Source: Victivallales bacterium (GTDB lineage: Bacteria; Verrucomicrobiota; Lentisphaeria; Oligosphaerales; Lenti-02). From it: a DNA stretch of 10,556 nt. Location: positions 1-10,556 of the forward strand of contig JABGQJ010000226.1 of the NCBI GenBank assembly GCA_018648945.1. Reading direction: 5' to 3'. A program made the translations under genes and the position numbers. The notes below the pieces were generated by a model. The model did not search any database and was not told the origin of the DNA. It worked only from the letters and a program-made list of their open reading frames with translations. Below, piece after piece: positions 1 to 6,815 of the stretch. The stretch's first letter is position 1. Every line of letters begins with the position of its first letter.

Positions 1-1
1 C

Positions 2-166
2 GTCGAGGCCGCGATCACCGGCGATCCGGAGATGGTCTTCCAAGCCATCTGCTACGATCCGCTCACCTCCGCCGTCTGCTCGCTCGACGAGATCCGGCGC
101 ATGGTCAAAGCCATGTTGCGCAAGAACCAGGCGCATCTGCCCCAGTTCGAGACCATCAAGTTCTAG
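2..166 (+). CDS. C-terminal end of a GH4-like alpha-glucosidase/alpha-galactosidase (5' truncated by window edge)
   Basis: The frame is open from the first bases to a TAG at 164-166, leaving the last 54 residues of a larger protein. The fragment reads TGDPEMVFQAICYDPLTSAV, followed by a helix around CSLDEIRRMVKAML and an LPQF-type ending. This matches the C-terminal end of glycoside hydrolase family 4, whose members carry a TGD..A..QA...DPLT segment, a helix that packs on the active site, and LPQ near the end. GH4 enzymes are cytoplasmic, use NAD and a divalent metal, and cleave glycosides by redox-assisted elimination. The catalytic residues and the NAD-binding domain lie outside the window, so substrate and alpha/beta specificity cannot be judged. 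The family call rests on a short stretch. It fits the carbohydrate theme of the genes downstream, but a hairpin and the toxin-antitoxin operon separate it from them. Confidence 0.6.
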   Translation, partial: VEAAITGDPEMVFQAICYDPLTSAVCSLDEIRRMVKAMLRKNQAHLPQFETIKF

Positions 167-177
167 GTATTCGCTGT

Positions 178-211
178 GTGCCCTCGGCGGGGGCTGTCTC
201 GCCGACGGCAC
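178..211 (+). terminator. Strong GC-rich hairpin behind the GH4-like gene, probable terminator
   Basis: An inverted repeat begins 12 nt after the stop codon. The arm GTGCC-C-TCGGCG (178-189) pairs with CGCCGA-C-GGCAC (200-211), giving 11 base pairs with one C/C mismatch and a 10-nt loop. No T-run follows, so it is not a classical intrinsic terminator. It could end or stabilise the upstream transcript, or work with Rho. The pairing is seen directly; the role is inferred from position. Confidence 0.5.
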
Positions 212-278
212 GGGCCTGGTGCAGCAATGCCTACATGGTGGCTCTCGCCTCAGTCCTTTCCGACTTCTGTCGGTCTAC

Positions 279-307
279 TTGTCTCGTTATATCATGCATG
301 ATATATT
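279..307 (+). promoter_or_regulatory. Putative sigma-70-type promoter of the toxin-antitoxin operon
   Basis: A TTGTCT -35 box (279-284) and a TATATT -10 box (302-307) are separated by exactly 17 nt. The segment is AT-rich compared with the surrounding DNA. Transcription would be expected to begin about 6-8 nt after the -10 box, on or next to the toxin ATG at 314. The spacer and -10 box overlap a perfect palindrome, as expected for an autorepressed toxin-antitoxin promoter. Confidence 0.55.
288..305. promoter_or_regulatory. Perfect 18-bp palindrome, likely antitoxin operator
   Basis: The sequence TATATCATGCATGATATA is identical to its own reverse complement over all 18 positions. It covers most of the promoter spacer and the first four bases of the -10 box, so a bound dimer would block RNA polymerase. 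HigA-type antitoxins with a helix-turn-helix commonly repress their own operon through such palindromes. The natural candidate to bind it is the antitoxin encoded at 633-968. The palindrome is seen directly; the binding partner is inferred. Confidence 0.6.
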
Positions 308-313
308 CGAGGC

Positions 314-628
314 ATGAGCAAGAAGACCTATATCGAGTTGCCCAACGTCGCAGGTTTCTTTGACGTGCAACCGGATGAGGTCATAGCCGAATATGGCGCC
401 ATCGTCGGCCTCCTTGAGGAACACGGGCGTCTGATCAGTCCCTACGGCGAGAAGGTTCAGGCGGGTCTTTTTGCCATCAGGCTGACACGCAGTCGGAATG
501 TGCGGGTCTTCTACGTCTACATGACTGGGGACGAGATCTACGGCATCCACGCCTACGAGAAGAAATCGCGCAAGATTCCGCAACGTGAGATTGACAAGGC
601 GCGCAAGATCATGCGCCAAATAGGGTGA
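314..628 (+). CDS. HigB/RelE-superfamily toxin (phage Gp49-like, DUF891 family)
   Basis: The product has 104 residues, a usual length for this family. It follows the Gp49-like/HigB layout: an N-terminal helical part (PDEVIAEYGAIVGLLEEHG, about 20-38), the beta-strand segment GLFAIRL (51-57), the core strand VRVFYVY (63-69), then HAYEKKSRKIPQREIDKARK (79-98), which matches the typical G/A-x-x-KK-x-x-x-x-P-x-x-E-I end of these toxins. Known relatives are ribosome-dependent mRNA endonucleases that halt translation when the antitoxin is lost. The antitoxin gene starts 4 nt after the stop, giving the toxin-first order typical of higBA. Only one nucleotide separates GAGG (309-312) from the ATG, and an in-frame TGA lies at 299-301, so there is no normal ribosome-binding site and little room for an earlier start. 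The mRNA may be leaderless. Activity is inferred from family membership. Confidence 0.8.
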   Translation: MSKKTYIELPNVAGFFDVQPDEVIAEYGAIVGLLEEHGRLISPYGEKVQAGLFAIRLTRSRNVRVFYVYMTGDEIYGIHAYEKKSRKIPQREIDKARKIMRQIG

Positions 629-632
629 TGCC

Positions 633-968
633 ATGGACACAATGAAAGAACTGACGGGTGCCGACTGGCCTCTGACCGACGAGGCCAAGACGGCTCTGCG
701 GAAGCGGCGGACCGACCGCGAGACCCGAGTCCTGAAGAATGAAACGAACCGGGAGATCTACGACGAGACCCGGCTGGCGTGCGAAGTGGCCGAGATGCTC
801 CGTGAGGCCCGTTTGGAGGCCCATCTTACGCAGAGCCAACTGGCTGAACGTGTCCACACGTCTCAGTCGAACCTCGCGCGCGTCGAGAAGGGGCAGAACG
901 TGAAACTCACCACGTTGTACTCGTACGCAAAGGCTTGCGGGAAGCGCGTGGAAGTCCGACTCGTATAG
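633..968 (+). CDS. HigA-type antitoxin with XRE/Cro helix-turn-helix
   Basis: The product has 111 residues. The C-terminal half carries a clear HTH_3/XRE domain: a first helix around EVAEMLREARLEAHL (51-65), then the helix-turn-helix TQSQLAERVHTSQSNLARVE (66-85), followed by KLTTLYSYAKACGKRVEVRL. The last part is typical of antitoxins paired with Gp49-like toxins. The N-terminal 45 residues are charged and probably form the toxin-binding part. It should neutralise the toxin encoded just upstream and repress the shared promoter through the palindrome at 288-305. AGGG at 622-625 stands 7 nt before the ATG and overlaps the toxin's final codons, so translation is probably coupled to the toxin. 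A second ATG at 642 is a possible alternative start. The pairing is well supported by order and spacing; DNA binding at that site is inferred. Confidence 0.85.
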   Translation: MDTMKELTGADWPLTDEAKTALRKRRTDRETRVLKNETNREIYDETRLACEVAEMLREARLEAHLTQSQLAERVHTSQSNLARVEKGQNVKLTTLYSYAKACGKRVEVRLV

Positions 969-1016
969 CTACGACGAAGGGAAGGTGTCTGCTGAGTTGA
1001 CGGTGCACTCCTTCTC

Positions 1017-1022
1017 GGAGGA
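1017..1022 (+). promoter_or_regulatory. Strong ribosome-binding site that fixes a GTG start
   Basis: GGAGGA lies 8 nt before the GTG at 1031. This supports GTG as the start of the PHP-like gene. The upstream bases CTCC (1008-1011) could pair with GGAG (1017-1020) in a small 4-bp hairpin that would partly mask the site, but that stem is short and may not matter. Confidence 0.6.
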
Positions 1023-1030
1023 ACGGACCC

Positions 1031-2254
1031 GTGCAGATCCAATCGCAAATCGGAGTAGGGGTCGCGCTCGTTGCCTCGCTGCTGATCGGTGACGAGCCCG
1101 TGCCCGAACGGAACCGCCAGCCGTACGCCGGAATCGACTGGGCGAAGGTCCAGCATGTGCAGGGCACGACTCATGCCCATGTCAACAACCAGGAGCGGCT
1201 GGATCGGGTCCATCGCGACGGGCTGCGCTTTCTGACCGTCACCAACTACTATCCATCCGCACCCTACTGGCCTTTGCGCGAGGTGCGCGCGGGGCAGTTC
1301 CGGCCCCAGCAGGCACATGGTGCCATGCGGAATGGGAAGTGGATTCCCGGGCCGATCGACTGGAATGCCCTGATCACCGACCCCGAGGAAGGCTGGCTGG
1401 GCGAGATCCCCGAGGAGTTCCGCACGCGCCCCCTGCTCAAGGCGGGCGAACGGCTGTTTCCCAGGATCCCGGCAGGCATTCTCGAAGCTCCCAACGCCGA
1501 GCACCACGGCTTCACGGATACCGGCGCGCACATCAATTCGCCGGGCTCCGCTTTCGCCAGCGGCACCTTTGACGTAAAGCGGCGCTATCTGTTGGAGAAG
1601 AAGGGATTCGCCCGAGGTAGCGGTCGCCCATGGCGCGACGTCTACAAGGACATGCTGGCCGGACTGATCTGCCCGGAGGGCGGGGGGATCGTGATCAACC
1701 ATCCCATCTCGTCAAAGCTCAAGCAGCAGTTCGTTCTGGGCATGTTGGATTTCGATCCGCGAGTTCTGGGCATGGAGATCTTCAATCACTCGTGCGTGAA
1801 GGGCCGGCCCAACGCCAGTTGCGCCGAGAACGAGGCCCTGTGGGATGGGATTCTGGCCACGGGGCGGCAGTGCTTCGGCTTCTTCGTGCCCGACTGGCAG
1901 CATTGCTTCGAAGGTGTCTGGATGGGACGTTGTGTGTTGCTGGTGGACGAATTCGGCCGGGACGCCTGCCTGCGAGCCTACCGGAATGGTGCCTTCTACG
2001 GCGCACTCCTCGGCGACAAGCTGCGCTTCACAAAGCTGGTGGTGACGGACAAGGGCATCGAGGTGGCTCTGGACAAGCCCGCCCGAATCGTGATCCTCAC
2101 CGAGAAGGGGATCGTGAGCCAGGACGAGGGAAAGGGCCTCGGCTGGGAGTTCCCCGAGCCGAAGCCCGTGTTCGTTCGCGTCCGCGTGGAGCACGAGTCT
2201 GGCGAGCGGCTCTACTCCCAGCCCACCATGCTCGGCCCCGCGCGCAAGCGATAG
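1031..2254 (+). CDS. PHP-superfamily-like metal-dependent hydrolase, possibly exported
   Basis: The product has 407 residues and starts at GTG behind a strong GGAGGA. Residues 7-20 (IGVGVALVASLLIG) form a hydrophobic stretch before a charged segment, so a signal peptide or N-terminal anchor is possible, although the n-region lacks positive charges. Metal-ligand-like motifs occur in PHP order: THAH (H48, H50), a strand LRFLTVTN (65-72), EHH (157-159), IVINHP (H224), LGMEIFNH (E249, H253) and VPDWQH (D288, H291). PHP proteins use two or three metal ions for phosphoester or other hydrolysis; the HxH, NHP and E.-N motifs resemble the CehA/McbA-like branch. The last motif is D-x-x-H rather than the usual D-x-H. 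About 80 residues (82-160) between the first and third motifs look like an insertion. Residues after 330 appear to form a small C-terminal beta-domain. The substrate is unknown. The next gene starts 86 nt downstream, so co-transcription is possible but not certain. Confidence 0.6.
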   Translation: MQIQSQIGVGVALVASLLIGDEPVPERNRQPYAGIDWAKVQHVQGTTHAHVNNQERLDRVHRDGLRFLTVTNYYPSAPYWPLREVRAGQFRPQQAHGAMRNGKWIPGPIDWNALITDPEEGWLGEIPEEFRTRPLLKAGERLFPRIPAGILEAPNAEHHGFTDTGAHINSPGSAFASGTFDVKRRYLLEKKGFARGSGRPWRDVYKDMLAGLICPEGGGIVINHPISSKLKQQFVLGMLDFDPRVLGMEIFNHSCVKGRPNASCAENEALWDGILATGRQCFGFFVPDWQHCFEGVWMGRCVLLVDEFGRDACLRAYRNGAFYGALLGDKLRFTKLVVTDKGIEVALDKPARIVILTEKGIVSQDEGKGLGWEFPEPKPVFVRVRVEHESGERLYSQPTMLGPARKR

Positions 2255-2267
2255 GCGGAACGACGCG

Positions 2268-2289
2268 CCGCCGAACCCCTTGGCGGGGT
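2268..2289 (+). terminator. Weak hairpins between the PHP-like and larA-like genes
   Basis: Two overlapping and mutually exclusive stems can form here. CCGCC (2268-2272) can pair with GGCGG (2282-2286), and ACCCC (2275-2279) can pair with GGGGT (2285-2289). Each stem has 5 bp and no clear T-run follows. This could be a weak terminator or attenuator in the 86-nt gap, or simply GC-rich sequence. No convincing promoter was found in the gap; TATAGT (2289-2294) lacks a matching -35 box. Confidence 0.2.
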
Positions 2290-2340
2290 ATAGTCTGCTG
2301 TTCAGGTCGTCCCGCATGAACTTCAGGAGAGTTAACCCCC

Positions 2341-3657
2341 ATGGCAACGAAGTCGGTTCACCTGCGATATGGCACGACAGGTCTGGACGTCCGCGTGCCC
2401 GAACACACGGATGTGCTGGTTGCCGCCGGGGCACCCGCCCTGCCCGGCCCATTGGCTGCGGTGCAGCAGGCTCTTGCCTTCCCCATTGGCACCCCCTCCC
2501 TGCGTAAACTGGTCCGGGAACGGCAGCCTTCCTCGGTGGTCATCACCATCTCCGACATCACTCGCCCGGTGCCCAACCAGGTGTTCCTGCCACCGCTGCT
2601 AGACGAACTGAACGCCGCTGGCGTCGCCGATGCCGCCATCGAGATCGTAGTCGGCACCGGCATGCATCGGCCGAGCACGGCTGAAGAACACCGCCAATTG
2701 GTGGGCGAGGGTGTGCTCAAGCGAGTCCGGGTCGTCGATCACCGCGCCGAAGAGGCGGATACACTCGTCACCATCTCCGAGGAGCCGCCAGTCCGAGTCT
2801 GCCGCCGGTTTGCCGAGGCGGAGTTCCGGATCGTGACCGGCTACATCGAGCCCCACTTCATGGCTGGGTTCTCCGGTGGACGCAAGGGGGTCTGCCCGGC
2901 TCTGGTCGATCTGGCCACGATCCAGCGCTTCCATGGTTACCGGGCCCTGGTCGATCCGAATGCCGACAACGGGATTCTGGCCAGCAACCCCTGCCATGAA
3001 GCCGCACTGGCCGTCGCGCGGCAAGTGGGGGTGGATTTCCTGCTCAACGTGGCGATCACGGACGAACGCAAGATCGCCGGCGTCTATGCGGGCGACCTGG
3101 AGAAGGCCCATGCGGCAGGCTGCCGGGACGTGGGCCGCTGGACCGGCGCCGTCTGTGCCGACGACTACGACATCGTCATCACCAACGGCGGTGGCGCGCC
3201 CTTGGATCAGACCTTCTACCAGACGGTGAAGGGGATGTGCACGGCCCTGCCTGCCCTGGGACCAGAGACAACGCTGCTCCAAGTCAGTCACTGCGGCGAG
3301 GGGCTCGGCTCCGCGCCCTACGAGGAGCTTCTGCTCAGGTACGGTGCAAATTGGGAGGCATTCCTGGAAGATATCGCGGCGGCCAGCCCGCGCACGGACC
3401 TGGATCAATGGGAATTCCAGATGCAGGCCCGCGTGCTTGCCCGGATCGGTACTGACCGGCTGTGCCTGGTCACCGACGGCATTCCTGCGGCGATCCAACG
3501 TAAGCTGGCCCTGCAACCGGTGCTGGGCGATGGCGATGCCGCGGTCCGCCTGCAACGGTTCATCGATCAGTTCCTGGCCGACCGACCGCAGGCCCGCGTG
3601 GCCGTGACCCCGGAAGGTCCATACGTACTGCTACGGCAGAGGGGAGACAACCCGTGA
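2341..3657 (+). CDS. LarA-family nickel-pincer 2-hydroxyacid racemase/epimerase
   Basis: The product has 438 residues, close to the usual family length, with AGGAGA (2325-2330) 10 nt before the ATG. The LarA signatures are complete: SDITRPVPN (71-79), GTGMHRP (105-111), IEPHFMAGFSGGRKG (169-183), a histidine in IQRFHG (H198), and NGGGAPLDQTFYQTVKGM (282-299). By alignment from memory with Lactiplantibacillus plantarum LarA, D72, R75, H109, H172, K182, H198, Y293, Q294 and K297 correspond to its catalytic, cofactor-binding and substrate-binding residues. Of these, K182 would bind the nickel-pincer nucleotide covalently and H198 would ligate nickel. The enzyme should therefore invert the hydroxyl-bearing carbon of a 2-hydroxy acid by hydride transfer in the cytoplasm. 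Many homologues act on substrates other than lactate, including sugar acids, and the glycosidase context here favours something of that kind; this is inference. No larB, larC or larE is present. The stop codon overlaps the next gene's GTG. Confidence 0.85.
   Translation: MATKSVHLRYGTTGLDVRVPEHTDVLVAAGAPALPGPLAAVQQALAFPIGTPSLRKLVRERQPSSVVITISDITRPVPNQVFLPPLLDELNAAGVADAAIEIVVGTGMHRPSTAEEHRQLVGEGVLKRVRVVDHRAEEADTLVTISEEPPVRVCRRFAEAEFRIVTGYIEPHFMAGFSGGRKGVCPALVDLATIQRFHGYRALVDPNADNGILASNPCHEAALAVARQVGVDFLLNVAITDERKIAGVYAGDLEKAHAAGCRDVGRWTGAVCADDYDIVITNGGGAPLDQTFYQTVKGMCTALPALGPETTLLQVSHCGEGLGSAPYEELLLRYGANWEAFLEDIAAASPRTDLDQWEFQMQARVLARIGTDRLCLVTDGIPAAIQRKLALQPVLGDGDAAVRLQRFIDQFLADRPQARVAVTPEGPYVLLRQRGDNP
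3641..3646 (+). promoter_or_regulatory. Ribosome-binding site within larA-like gene supporting the overlapping GTG start
   Basis: GGGGAG lies 7 nt before the GTG at 3654, inside the end of the larA-like gene. The GTGA at 3654-3657 holds both the start of the lipoprotein gene and the TGA of the gene before it, a classic arrangement for translational coupling. Confidence 0.55.
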
Positions 3658-6600
3658 GAATCGTCCTACGCATCGCGACCATCGCCGCCGCAGCCCTGGC
3701 CTGCGGCTGCGCAACGGGAAGCAGATCCATGCTCCGCACCCCCCAATCAGGCTGGCCGGCTCGTGACGGCGTATGCAAACCCGGCGAAGGCCCGGCAGCC
3801 CACGTGTCGCTGGTTGATATCGGGCAGTTCCCCCCCGCAGATGGGTCGGTGCTGCCGGTTGCCCAACAGGATGGTGACGTGGTCGCCTTCGTCTATGTAC
3901 GGGACGGGTTCCGCCTGGAGGACCGCTTCGAGCCCATGCCCGCCCTCGGCCCCGATGGCTGGCGGCGATCGCTTGTCTTCACCAATGGCTCGGACAAGGT
4001 CGTGGATCTCGGTCGCGCCCGGCTGGACTTCCAGACGGACCCCGCCTCCGAGAGCTTCGTCGCCTGGCACCAGCACCCCTTCCATATGGTCCGCACTCGC
4101 TCCGGCAAGCTGCTCTGCGTCGCCAAGTGGAACGAGTCCGAGAATGTACGCGTGCATGGCCTCGGTGAGAGCGGCATCCGCGCGGATGTCTCGGCCAGCT
4201 GGCGCTTGGCCCCAGGGCAGAGCGCGCAGATCCAATGGGTGGATGTGTGGCTTGCCCGCGACACGGGGGACGATCCCACCCGCCGGGAAGCTCGCCGTTG
4301 GTACGCTGCCCACGGCATCGATCAGCCCGTCCGCTACCCCGATTGGGTCTACCGGGCGATCCTCTGCGAGACATCTGCCGCCGGGCATATCGACAGCCGC
4401 TTCAGCGACACGGGTGGCTTCGATGCCTTTGCTCGTCAGATTCCCTACTTGGCTGCCTGTGGCATCAATGCCCTGTGGCTCAATGCTGTTCAGACCCACA
4501 AGCAGGGGGCGAACCCCATGGCCGGCTGGAATCACTACGGACCCCGCAATCAACTGGAGATCGATCCCATTCTCGGTGGGGCGGAGGGCTTCTCCCGCCT
4601 GGCCGGGACCATGCGCGACCATGGCATGCATCTGATCAGCGAGGTCGTGCCCCATGGCGGGTACAGCGTGCAGGCGCGCGAACTGCCCGAGTGGCACACC
4701 CGCAACCGGGACGGCAAGTTGCGCAAGAATTGGGGCGGCTACGGCATGGACAACGCCTCCCCCGCCTGGCAGGACGTGCTGAAGCGCAGCATGCGCATGC
4801 TGGCCGACGCCGGCGCCATTGAAGGCGTTCGCATCGACGTGGCTCCCGGCCAGGGCGCCAACTGGGGCTCCCCCCGCACCAACCACGCCTCCCATTCCAC
4901 CGTGGGGGGCTGTCTGGAGTTGATGGCCGCGCTACGCGACGGAATCCGCACCGACGAGTGTCCCACGCCCATCCTGATGCCCGAAGGTGGTGACCAACCC
5001 GAATACTTCGCGGTTCCCAACGCGGCGACCTTGGGCTACGGGTGGGGGCTCTGGATGTTCTCCCGCCAGCTCCAAGGGGGGTTGCTGAGTCAGCCCGAGA
5101 AGATGAACGAGAAACTCCGGGCGTTCTTCGAGAACGAACGTGGCAGCCTGCCGCCCGGCGCCCTGGGTCTTCGCACCATCAACAACCATGACACGGTGTG
5201 CCATTCGGGCCGCGCCTCGTTCCGCTTTGGGGTGGGCCTCCAGCGGGCACTGTATGGCGTGCTGCTCTCCGTGCCGGGAGTGCCCATGCTGTACCAGGAA
5301 GAGGAAATGGGCTCGTTCTTCGCGCTCCAGCGCCTGAACCTGGCTCGCCAAGCCCTGCCCCAGTTGGCGGCGGGTCCGGTGGTATATCCCCCCGCCAGCT
5401 TCGCCGATGCAGCCGTATTCGCGGCGGTTCGGCAGGATCCCGAGCAGCCGGTCCTCTGCCTGGTCAACCTGTCGGGGAACCGCATCGAGATCGACACCGT
5501 TCTCCCCACTGCCTTCCCGGCTCCCCGCCGACTCCACGACGCCGTGACAGGAGATACCTCGGGAGTGAAGGGCAGGCGCTTGCGCTGGACTCTGGGCAGC
5601 TACGAGACCGCTTTCCTGACGGGGAGGCCGGTCCAGCTGAGCATCCCGGAATCACCCGTCGTTGCCAAGCCCGCGCCGGATGCGCTCTCCAAGGCAACCC
5701 TCGCGCGCCGCCAGGGCGACGTGCTGGTGGAACTCGATCTCCCCAGCGACCGCTGGCGCACGAGCGACCCGGTCGGTGCGACCCGGCGCACCTTCCAGAG
5801 CAAAGAGGGAAAGGTGACCATCGAGCGCCAAGCCGAGGGCGTCGCCGTGGTGGTGGATCTCGTCACCACCCGGGCTCGCCCTGGTCTGACGTTGACCGTG
5901 CGTGGTGCCCACCGCTGGGCCGTGTCGGGCCGGACCGCGTTGGTCGACGATCTGGCAATCCGCCGCCACTACCCATTCCCGGAGGGCAGCGGCTACGTCT
6001 GGCAACGGCACCATGCCTGGGGATATCTGCCGTACCGCGGTCTTTACAGCGGTCTGTCCGCCGGGGGCCGTCTCTGGCAATCTGTGGTCGAGCCGCTCCA
6101 CCCCGAGCGCCCGGCCCTCTGTTTCACCGACCCCAAGGGGCAGGGCGTGGCCATCTGCGACCTCCGCACGAACGCAATGAACGTGGTCCTGACCAATGCC
6201 GACGACGAGACTCCCGAGCCCGAGCGCCTGGAACTGCGCATCCTCGGGATCGATGCCGACCTCGCAGTCCCGGTGCAACAGATCGGGCAGGGGCAGCCTT
6301 GGCAAGTCAAGGGCTTGAAACCCGTTGAATCTCGTCTGCTGCACGCAGAGTTCCTGCTCCGTTTGCCCGAGTCAGCGGCGGAGGCCACTGCCTTACTTGC
6401 CATCCCCCGGCTTCCCATCGAGCCACCGGGCGCAGACCTCGTGGTGGATGCCCCCCAGATGAACGGCATGGCGGGGCGGGAGTTCCTGCCCAAACCCGGA
6501 AGCCTCACCTGGAGCAACCTTGCCCCCGTGCCCGGCCGGTTCGAGATCGAGCTGGAACTGCGCCTGAGCGAGGTCTCCGGCACGGACACGGACCTTGCCA

Positions 6601-6809
6601 ACGCCTACGAGATCACTCTTGACGGCCAGAAACTGCCCGTCCGCTGGGGCAAGAAAGACGTCTGGTCCACCGGCAATGCCTTCTTTGCCAAAGCCAGGGT
6701 CGGCCCCGTCGACTTGGCCGGCAAGCGACATCGCCTGCGGATTCGCACGCTGCATACCTGGTGCGCCTTGCGACCGCAGTTCCATCTGATCCCAGCCACC
6801 GAGAAGTGA
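3654..6809 (+). CDS. Large GH13-like (alpha-amylase superfamily) lipoprotein with long C-terminal extension
   Basis: The product has 1051 residues. The N-terminus, MRIVLRIATIAAAALACGC, is a lipoprotein-type signal with Cys17 or Cys19 as the candidate lipidated residue, though the -3 position is Ala rather than Leu. A beta-rich N-terminal region (about 45-205) is followed by a TIM-barrel with GH13 landmarks: the start strand VYRAILCETSAAG (232-244), GINALWLNAVQ (270-280), LISEVVPHG (328-335, region I), GVRIDVA (391-397, nucleophile D395), LMPEGG (441-446, acid/base E444) and TINNHDT (508-514, D513), then PGVPMLYQEEEMGS. A domain-C-like strand set (about 575-655) follows. Residues 665-1051 are an extra beta-rich region of unrecognised family. 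Region I departs from the usual D-x-x-x-N-H. The predicted site is the envelope or cell surface, acting on alpha-glucan-like or other glycan substrate; whether it hydrolyses or transfers is unknown. It overlaps the larA-like gene by 4 nt and lies 6 nt before the SGNH gene. Confidence 0.75.
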   Translation: MRIVLRIATIAAAALACGCATGSRSMLRTPQSGWPARDGVCKPGEGPAAHVSLVDIGQFPPADGSVLPVAQQDGDVVAFVYVRDGFRLEDRFEPMPALGPDGWRRSLVFTNGSDKVVDLGRARLDFQTDPASESFVAWHQHPFHMVRTRSGKLLCVAKWNESENVRVHGLGESGIRADVSASWRLAPGQSAQIQWVDVWLARDTGDDPTRREARRWYAAHGIDQPVRYPDWVYRAILCETSAAGHIDSRFSDTGGFDAFARQIPYLAACGINALWLNAVQTHKQGANPMAGWNHYGPRNQLEIDPILGGAEGFSRLAGTMRDHGMHLISEVVPHGGYSVQARELPEWHTRNRDGKLRKNWGGYGMDNASPAWQDVLKRSMRMLADAGAIEGVRIDVAPGQGANWGSPRTNHASHSTVGGCLELMAALRDGIRTDECPTPILMPEGGDQPEYFAVPNAATLGYGWGLWMFSRQLQGGLLSQPEKMNEKLRAFFENERGSLPPGALGLRTINNHDTVCHSGRASFRFGVGLQRALYGVLLSVPGVPMLYQEEEMGSFFALQRLNLARQALPQLAAGPVVYPPASFADAAVFAAVRQDPEQPVLCLVNLSGNRIEIDTVLPTAFPAPRRLHDAVTGDTSGVKGRRLRWTLGSYETAFLTGRPVQLSIPESPVVAKPAPDALSKATLARRQGDVLVELDLPSDRWRTSDPVGATRRTFQSKEGKVTIERQAEGVAVVVDLVTTRARPGLTLTVRGAHRWAVSGRTALVDDLAIRRHYPFPEGSGYVWQRHHAWGYLPYRGLYSGLSAGGRLWQSVVEPLHPERPALCFTDPKGQGVAICDLRTNAMNVVLTNADDETPEPERLELRILGIDADLAVPVQQIGQGQPWQVKGLKPVESRLLHAEFLLRLPESAAEATALLAIPRLPIEPPGADLVVDAPQMNGMAGREFLPKPGSLTWSNLAPVPGRFEIELELRLSEVSGTDTDLANAYEITLDGQKLPVRWGKKDVWSTGNAFFAKARVGPVDLAGKRHRLRIRTLHTWCALRPQFHLIPATEK

Positions 6810-6815
6810 GTCATC

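Noticed and set aside
314..968. Mobile element carrying the toxin-antitoxin pair.
   Set aside because: I found no transposase, integrase, terminal inverted repeats or flanking direct repeats; transfer remains possible but is not shown.
997..1025. TTGACG at 997-1002 as the -35 box of a promoter for the PHP-like gene.
   Set aside because: The sequence 17 nt downstream (GGAACG) is nothing like a -10 box, and transcription from there would start after the ribosome-binding site.
863..1702. A 279-codon - strand frame across the antitoxin end and the PHP-like gene.
   Set aside because: It overlaps two supported + strand genes, has no recognisable domain and no convincing ribosome-binding site.
1630..2319. 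A 229-codon + strand frame inside the PHP-like gene.
   Set aside because: It is an Arg/Gly/Pro-rich out-of-phase translation of a gene whose metal-binding motifs are in the other frame.
5198..6328. A 376-codon + strand frame inside the GH13-like gene, raising the question of a frameshift.
   Set aside because: The main frame continues unbroken through NHD and the later domains to 6809, and the alternative frame is low-complexity Arg/Pro/Gly.
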